From assembly GCF_033473495.1 (NCBI RefSeq), contig NC_088938.1, forward strand, positions 620,001 through 684,000: a DNA stretch of 64,000 bases. The letters are read 5' to 3'. This document shows, piece after piece, positions 59,986 through 64,000 of this stretch; the first letter of the stretch is position 1; every line of letters starts with the position of its first letter. The notes under the pieces are model-generated. The model did no database searches. It was not told the DNA's origin and saw nothing but the letters and a program-made list of their open reading frames with translations. The DNA is from Cercospora beticola. Lineage: Eukaryota > Ascomycota > Dothideomycetes > Mycosphaerellales > Mycosphaerellaceae. A program made the translations under genes and the position numbers.

Positions 59986-61569
59986 ATGGCACCAAAGATG
60001 CAGCCTCCGTCTGAACCAACCTCCCTTTTGTGGGCCTACCAAATCAAGCGTGAGCATGGTCACATCTCCGATCGCCTGGCTCAACTCGAAGCAGCTATCG
60101 GCCGCCTCGAAGCCCAAGCCACCGCGGATCGAGACAGAGAGGCCGAAGTGACAGCCCTTTCGCAACAACTCCATGCCTACACCGAAGAGAGCAGCAAGAA
60201 GAACGCCACCGCCGCCGACGAAGCCATTCAGCAAGTCCGCAAAGACGTCTCTGAGCAATTCGAGGACGTTAAGGGTCGCCTCGAGGCCATCATCACCAAG
60301 CTTGATGCCGTTGACAGAGATACTGCAGATGCCGCTGCAAAGAAGAAGGATGAGTTCAACCGCGAAGTTGACATGCTGAAGAGGGTCAAGCGAGTCGAGG
60401 AGGAGATTGATCAATATCGAAACAGCCTCACCGCCCTTGGCAAGCAGCTGGACGAGCAGTGCGTACAGATGGTTCAAGAACAGATTAAGAAGCTGCTACA
60501 GGAGGCCAGAAACGCAGGAGATGACCGCGAGAAGGTGAAGGAGAACTTGGAGATGATCGAAGATGCTCTCGTAGCGCTCAAGGAGGAGAAGGAGAAGGTC
60601 TTGGCTGAGGTTCAAGAGACGACAGCCGCGCTGCACAAGACCGCATCTGAGGCCACCACAGCATCGAATCTGTCCATGGACAATGCCCGTGACGCCTTGC
60701 TCAAAGCTGCTTCGATCTCTTCCGCGACGACTGTAGAGGGCCAGCCAAAGAAAGCACGAGGCAAGCCAAACTCCGCCGTCGACGCCGACACCAAATCCGA
60801 CTCACCCAAGGTATCACACTTTACGCAAGCCGCTGGAGGTTCGAAGAAATCCTCAACGAATGCATGGGTCCAAGACCGCATATCACGTCGGTCAGACAGT
60901 CCCGTTGAGCCAGTCCGTGGCGTGCCACCCGAAGTTCGCACCAAGGAAGAGGACAGAGCGCTTATGAAGCGTCTTCATGACCTGAAGCGACTGTTGCCAA
61001 GTGTCGGTCCATTCGAGCCAGGCGAGAAGGAGGCACAAGCACCCAAGGTCACGAAGCGCAAGAGAGCCTCGAAGCCCAAGACTGCCAGCCGCAAGAGAGT
61101 CGCAGCCAAGGCCACCGAATCACAGAAGCAGAGTCTGAGAGACTCAGCTACTCCCAAGCCGGCCGAAGACCCAGAGTTCGAGAAGCGCGTGACGCGTCGC
61201 GGCAGAGGCTGGGTAGAAGTTGTAGAAACCGCCGACGACAATCCTCTCCTCCCCCGCGGCAATGAGTTGGCCACCATCGCCGAAGAAGAGGAGCCAGCCG
61301 AGCCAGCTCGACGCTCGACGAGACGCCGCAAAATCGAGCAAAACGACAACACCCAGGCTCGTGCGGTCTTTGGTGCTGTCGCGGCCCCAACTAAGTCCAA
61401 GAAGCGCAAGGCCGACGCCGACCTCATCGACGAGACCATCGACGTCGATGCCCCGAGGGCAACTCGCCGCAGCGTTCCGCCGAAGAAGCTCACGGCTGAG
61501 CCAACGGAGGAAGATCGCCCGGTCAAGCGTAAGAGGACCATCAAGCAGAAGGACGATTTTCCCTTTTGA
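59986..61569 (+). CDS. Coiled-coil protein with basic nuclear-type C-terminus, 527 aa
   Basis: A single exon. Residues about 15-245 are predicted coiled coil with heptads rich in Leu, Glu, Gln and Lys (LAQLEAAIGRLEAQ, IEDALVALKEEKEKVLAEVQ). The rest is disordered and lysine-rich, with several nuclear localisation-like runs (KRKRASKPK, KKRKADAD, RRSTRRRK, VKRKRTIKQK). The segment PPEVRTKEEDRALMKRLHDL is a small helix. I do not recognise the family. A role in chromatin or the spindle would fit the layout, but this is a guess. The start at MAPKMQPPSEPTS sits immediately behind tandem repeats in the leader. Confidence 0.75.
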   Translation: MAPKMQPPSEPTSLLWAYQIKREHGHISDRLAQLEAAIGRLEAQATADRDREAEVTALSQQLHAYTEESSKKNATAADEAIQQVRKDVSEQFEDVKGRLEAIITKLDAVDRDTADAAAKKKDEFNREVDMLKRVKRVEEEIDQYRNSLTALGKQLDEQCVQMVQEQIKKLLQEARNAGDDREKVKENLEMIEDALVALKEEKEKVLAEVQETTAALHKTASEATTASNLSMDNARDALLKAASISSATTVEGQPKKARGKPNSAVDADTKSDSPKVSHFTQAAGGSKKSSTNAWVQDRISRRSDSPVEPVRGVPPEVRTKEEDRALMKRLHDLKRLLPSVGPFEPGEKEAQAPKVTKRKRASKPKTASRKRVAAKATESQKQSLRDSATPKPAEDPEFEKRVTRRGRGWVEVVETADDNPLLPRGNELATIAEEEEPAEPARRSTRRRKIEQNDNTQARAVFGAVAAPTKSKKRKADADLIDETIDVDAPRATRRSVPPKKLTAEPTEEDRPVKRKRTIKQKDDFPF

Positions 61570-62723
61570 GCGGTGACATTTGATAGCGCAGAAAAGTGTC
61601 GTGAAAGTAGCTTGCTTGGCGAAATGAATGAATGAAATGTACTTCTCAATGACTGTCTCCAATTCTCAATTTCACTCCCGAGCCCACGCAGGCAAACATC
61701 ATGCTGTACCTTGTAGGCTCCAACTGACAGAGCTCAGCGTGGTCTTCAGGTCTGCTTCCGTTTCCTGATCTGAGTTCGAGCCACCGAATATCAACACGGC
61801 GCTGGACCAACAGATCTATGATTCAGGGGGCTAGTGTTCGCATCAAGCCAAAGCTCCTGATCTTGCTGTCCTTCTAAGCCATCGAATGTATCGACGCTGC
61901 GTATGGTATATACGTCTTTGAAACAGAGTCAGTACAATCATCCATAACCATATCTCCGGTTCTCGAAATCGCTCCAAGTCAACAAGTCTCAAGCTGGTGC
62001 GAAAGACTGACCAATTTGAAAAGCAGAGCTGTGACATTCATCTCGGCCGTATCTCCAGGCCTCATAAACACTCCAAGCCACTCAACGTCAAGATGCTGTA
62101 GAGAATGAATCGGCTCGGGGAATGGAGTTGTGGCAAGTATTTGAGCCGTATCTCGAGAACTCAAATTGATTCGACGCCAACTGGTGGAAATATGGGGTGG
62201 AAAATTGAACGAGAGGCGGAGTGAGTTGAGGGATGGGTTCGAGCTGTATCTCTGAATTCCAGCACGCTTCCGAGCCCATGGATGTAAAGACGTTACGGGA
62301 AATCGAGGGATGAGGAGACGGAGCTAGATTTCTATTTGATGCTGTATCTCTGCATCATTGAATGCTCCCAAGCCAATAAATATGAAGATGCAGTCCAATA
62401 TTTGGCGCGTTGGATAACGGAGCTGGGAGATTGGATTGAACAGCATCTCCAAATTCCGAGATATTTCAGCGCAATGAGTGTAGATATGCCGTGGAAAATG
62501 AGATTGACGGACCGACGGAGCTGAATTGGCATCTCAAGCAGTTTCTCCGATGATTCACACTACTTCAAAGCCATCGAGTGCAAAGACAGCCTACGAAATT
62601 TCATTTCTTGAGTAACAGAGCTAGATCGACAAGCATCATTTCTCCAAAACCAAGCACGACAGAGAGCCACTGTATGTCCAGACACCCTCCCAGATCATAG
62701 TTCCACTCTTCCAGAGTCAACCC
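61570..62723. other. Spacer filled mainly by a diverged tandem array
   Basis: Between the coiled-coil gene and the convergent secreted protein gene. The array itself is listed separately. I see no open frame of more than about 80 codons. Confidence 0.6.
61730..62680. repeat. Diverged tandem array, unit about 98 bp
   Basis: A recurring block starts with G-C-Y-G-T-A-T-C-T-C or its decayed form at 61948, 62046, 62145, 62243, 62341, 62443, 62529 and 62633. Spacings are 98, 99, 98, 98, 102, 86 and 104. Units share a downstream motif like CTCCCAAGCCAATAAATATG (seen again as TCCGAGCCCATGGATGTAAA and TCCAAGCCACTCAACGTCAA) and a GGAGACGGAGCT or AACGGAGCTGGGA block near the unit end. Two weaker units can be traced upstream to about 61730. 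The period is not a multiple of three, so it is not a coding repeat. Confidence 0.75.
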
Positions 62724-63716
62724 TTAGCCAAAGCATCGAATAGCATAATTGCCAGCCGAAATGCCATCATTCACAGGGAACCAAGCCTGCACAAAGTCTC
62801 CCGAAGGCAAAGCATTACCCTCGATCAGATCGTACAGTGGGCTCCACCAGATCTGTCCCTCTTGACCCGGGCTGCAGTTGATTGGAATGGTGACGCTCTG
62901 GGTATTGGTTGTTGTGCTCTCAAAGTTGACGGAGAAACTGACAGAAGCGGAGAGCACGCCTTCGAAACCGGCAGAGATCTCGGTTCCGGCGTCAAAACCT
63001 ACGGTCTGGCTTTCGCTGACTTCGGCTGTGCTGGTGCTGCCGGCTGGGTAGCGGGGAGAGACTGCGAAGTCGAAGCCGGGGCGTTGGACGCTGCGGCCTG
63101 TGCGGGTGACTTCGATGCCGTCATCCTTGAAGCGCTGTCAGTGAAGCTGAATAGAAATCATGGTCTTGGAGTCATATGAGGCTTACGTTCGGCTGCTGCC
63201 TCTTGGCCACTGCCCTTGGTACGGGCACGATGGAGCTATTGGTGATCTCTGTAGCCGCGACTGGCTCTGGCACAAAGTCTGGATTTTCTTTGACTTCAGT
63301 ACGCTGGGAACCTAGGTCTCTGAATCCGCCGGAGTTGAGCGGCTCGCAGTTCTGCTTGACGAAGTTGGCTCCGAGACCAATCGTGAAGTAGTTGGCATTC
63401 TGGGTGTTCGCGTCGAAATTGCAGTGCGAGATCAGGCAGTTGCCCTCAGCGAATGGCAGGCAAGTGTTGGGTTCCAAAGGCTGATCGATGTCGGTAATGA
63501 GCAGACGGTTGACCAAAATGTCACCCGGTAACGTGGTATGTGAGCGAGAAACCCTTTGTATTGCTGCAATCTTGCTAGGCCCTGCTTACAGTCTCCGTAG
63601 TTTGGACCAAATGTTCCGACGCATTGGAAGACGCCATCTTGACGGCGTTGCAAAGGAGATGCCGCGGCGGCTGCTGCGGAGGCGACTAAGAGGGTATTGA
63701 AAGTTGTGGAAACCAT
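62724..63716 (-). CDS. Secreted protein of unknown function, with a one-base frame break
   Basis: The ATG at 63716 gives a signal peptide (MVSTTFNTLLVASAAAAAAS) followed by PLQRRQD, a Kex2-like site, and a Cys-containing mature start (FQCVGTFGPNYGDC). The frame changes by one base at about 63571-63575. From there 63187-63570 encodes a Cys-containing middle domain (CLPFAEGNCLISHCNFD). A 52-bp intron (63135-63186, GTAAGC) leads to a beta-rich C-terminal domain of 136 residues with Thr/Ser-rich strands. Restoring one base would make 313 codons. It resembles Cys-bearing secreted proteins of plant-associated ascomycetes, but I cannot name a family and infer no toxicity. The frame break is a real deletion or a sequence error; an intron there would have to be only 26 or 36 bp. 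Confidence 0.65.
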
Positions 63717-64000
63717 GATGGCGGATTTCGGTTGGCTGCGAGATCTGTCTGATGATTGAGGAGTTGCTGCTCTGCTGTTTCATCGGAATACCGTCTTTCT
63801 GCAAGACTTTTATATTGCCCAATTCCCTCATCACGTAGTCAAATGGTATCGACATCGTCACTGCTGTGACGACCTCGTCGCTGATCCATTGTGACCCAAG
63901 ACATTGGCAATGTTGATTCTTCCGTGTCATTGACAGCTCTCGATGAGTATCCCCGCGAACCTATGCCCGAAAAGCTCTCCTTTGCGAAGCTACTAAAGCG
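63717..64000. other. Promoter region of secreted protein gene
   Basis: 284 bp at the edge of the window with a TATA box (listed separately). No gene seen. Confidence 0.4.
63809..63814 (-). promoter_or_regulatory. TATA box of secreted protein gene
   Basis: TATAAA on the minus strand, about 95 bases upstream of the ATG at 63716. Confidence 0.5.

Noticed and set aside
63572..63600. Short intron of 26-36 bp to explain the secreted-protein frame change
   Set aside because: The size is well below the smallest clear introns here (47 bp), so a one-base indel is more likely.

Overview
The window is nuclear DNA of a filamentous ascomycete (Pezizomycotina). The evidence is direct: dense genes on both strands, introns mostly of 47-65 bp with GTAAGT-like donors, and typical fungal families (class IV chitin synthase, Skt5/Chs4 activator, Zn2Cys6 regulator, family-2 heme peroxidase, 2EXR/F-box protein, Ctr copper transporter). 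The gene mix would suit a Dothideomycete, but that placement is an inference. I rebuilt exon structures by hand, requiring every intron to keep frame and restore family motifs. No transposon, CRISPR array, rRNA or bacterial operon was seen.

Layout. 1-16 kb: end of a Cys-rich hypothetical protein, a 903-residue ankyrin protein, the CCR4-NOT subunit NOT2, a small membrane protein, a tRNA-Arg(CCU) piece lacking its 3' end, a zinc-free MDR oxidoreductase, a Ctr copper transporter, a DJ-1/PfpI-like secreted protein with a one-base frame break, a P-loop kinase and an amidase. 16-25 kb: class IV chitin synthase (yeast Chs3 type) facing away from an Skt5/Chs4-type activator across about 2.9 kb. 26-39 kb: Env7/STK16-like kinase, S9 dipeptidyl peptidase, UNC93-like transporter, FAD amine oxidase-like protein, secreted heme peroxidase. 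39-43 kb: DUF2237 protein, tautomerase, NAD-dependent reductase. 43-49 kb: Zn2Cys6 regulator diverging over 343 bp from a GH2 beta-galactosidase, then a RidA protein. 49-55 kb: an uncharacterised protein, a 2EXR/F-box protein and a FAHD1-like hydrolase. 55-64 kb: F-box/JmjC protein, eIF4A, a nuclear-type coiled-coil protein behind a repeat-filled leader, a diverged tandem array of about 98-bp units, and a secreted protein with a second one-base frame break.

Two pairs look functionally linked: the chitin synthase with its activator, and the regulator with the beta-galactosidase. Points that most deserve a second look are the 98-bp array (61.73-62.68 kb), two GC-AG introns supported by protein motifs, the 13-bp and 45-bp repeats ahead of the coiled-coil gene, the truncated tRNA, and the two single-base frame breaks.
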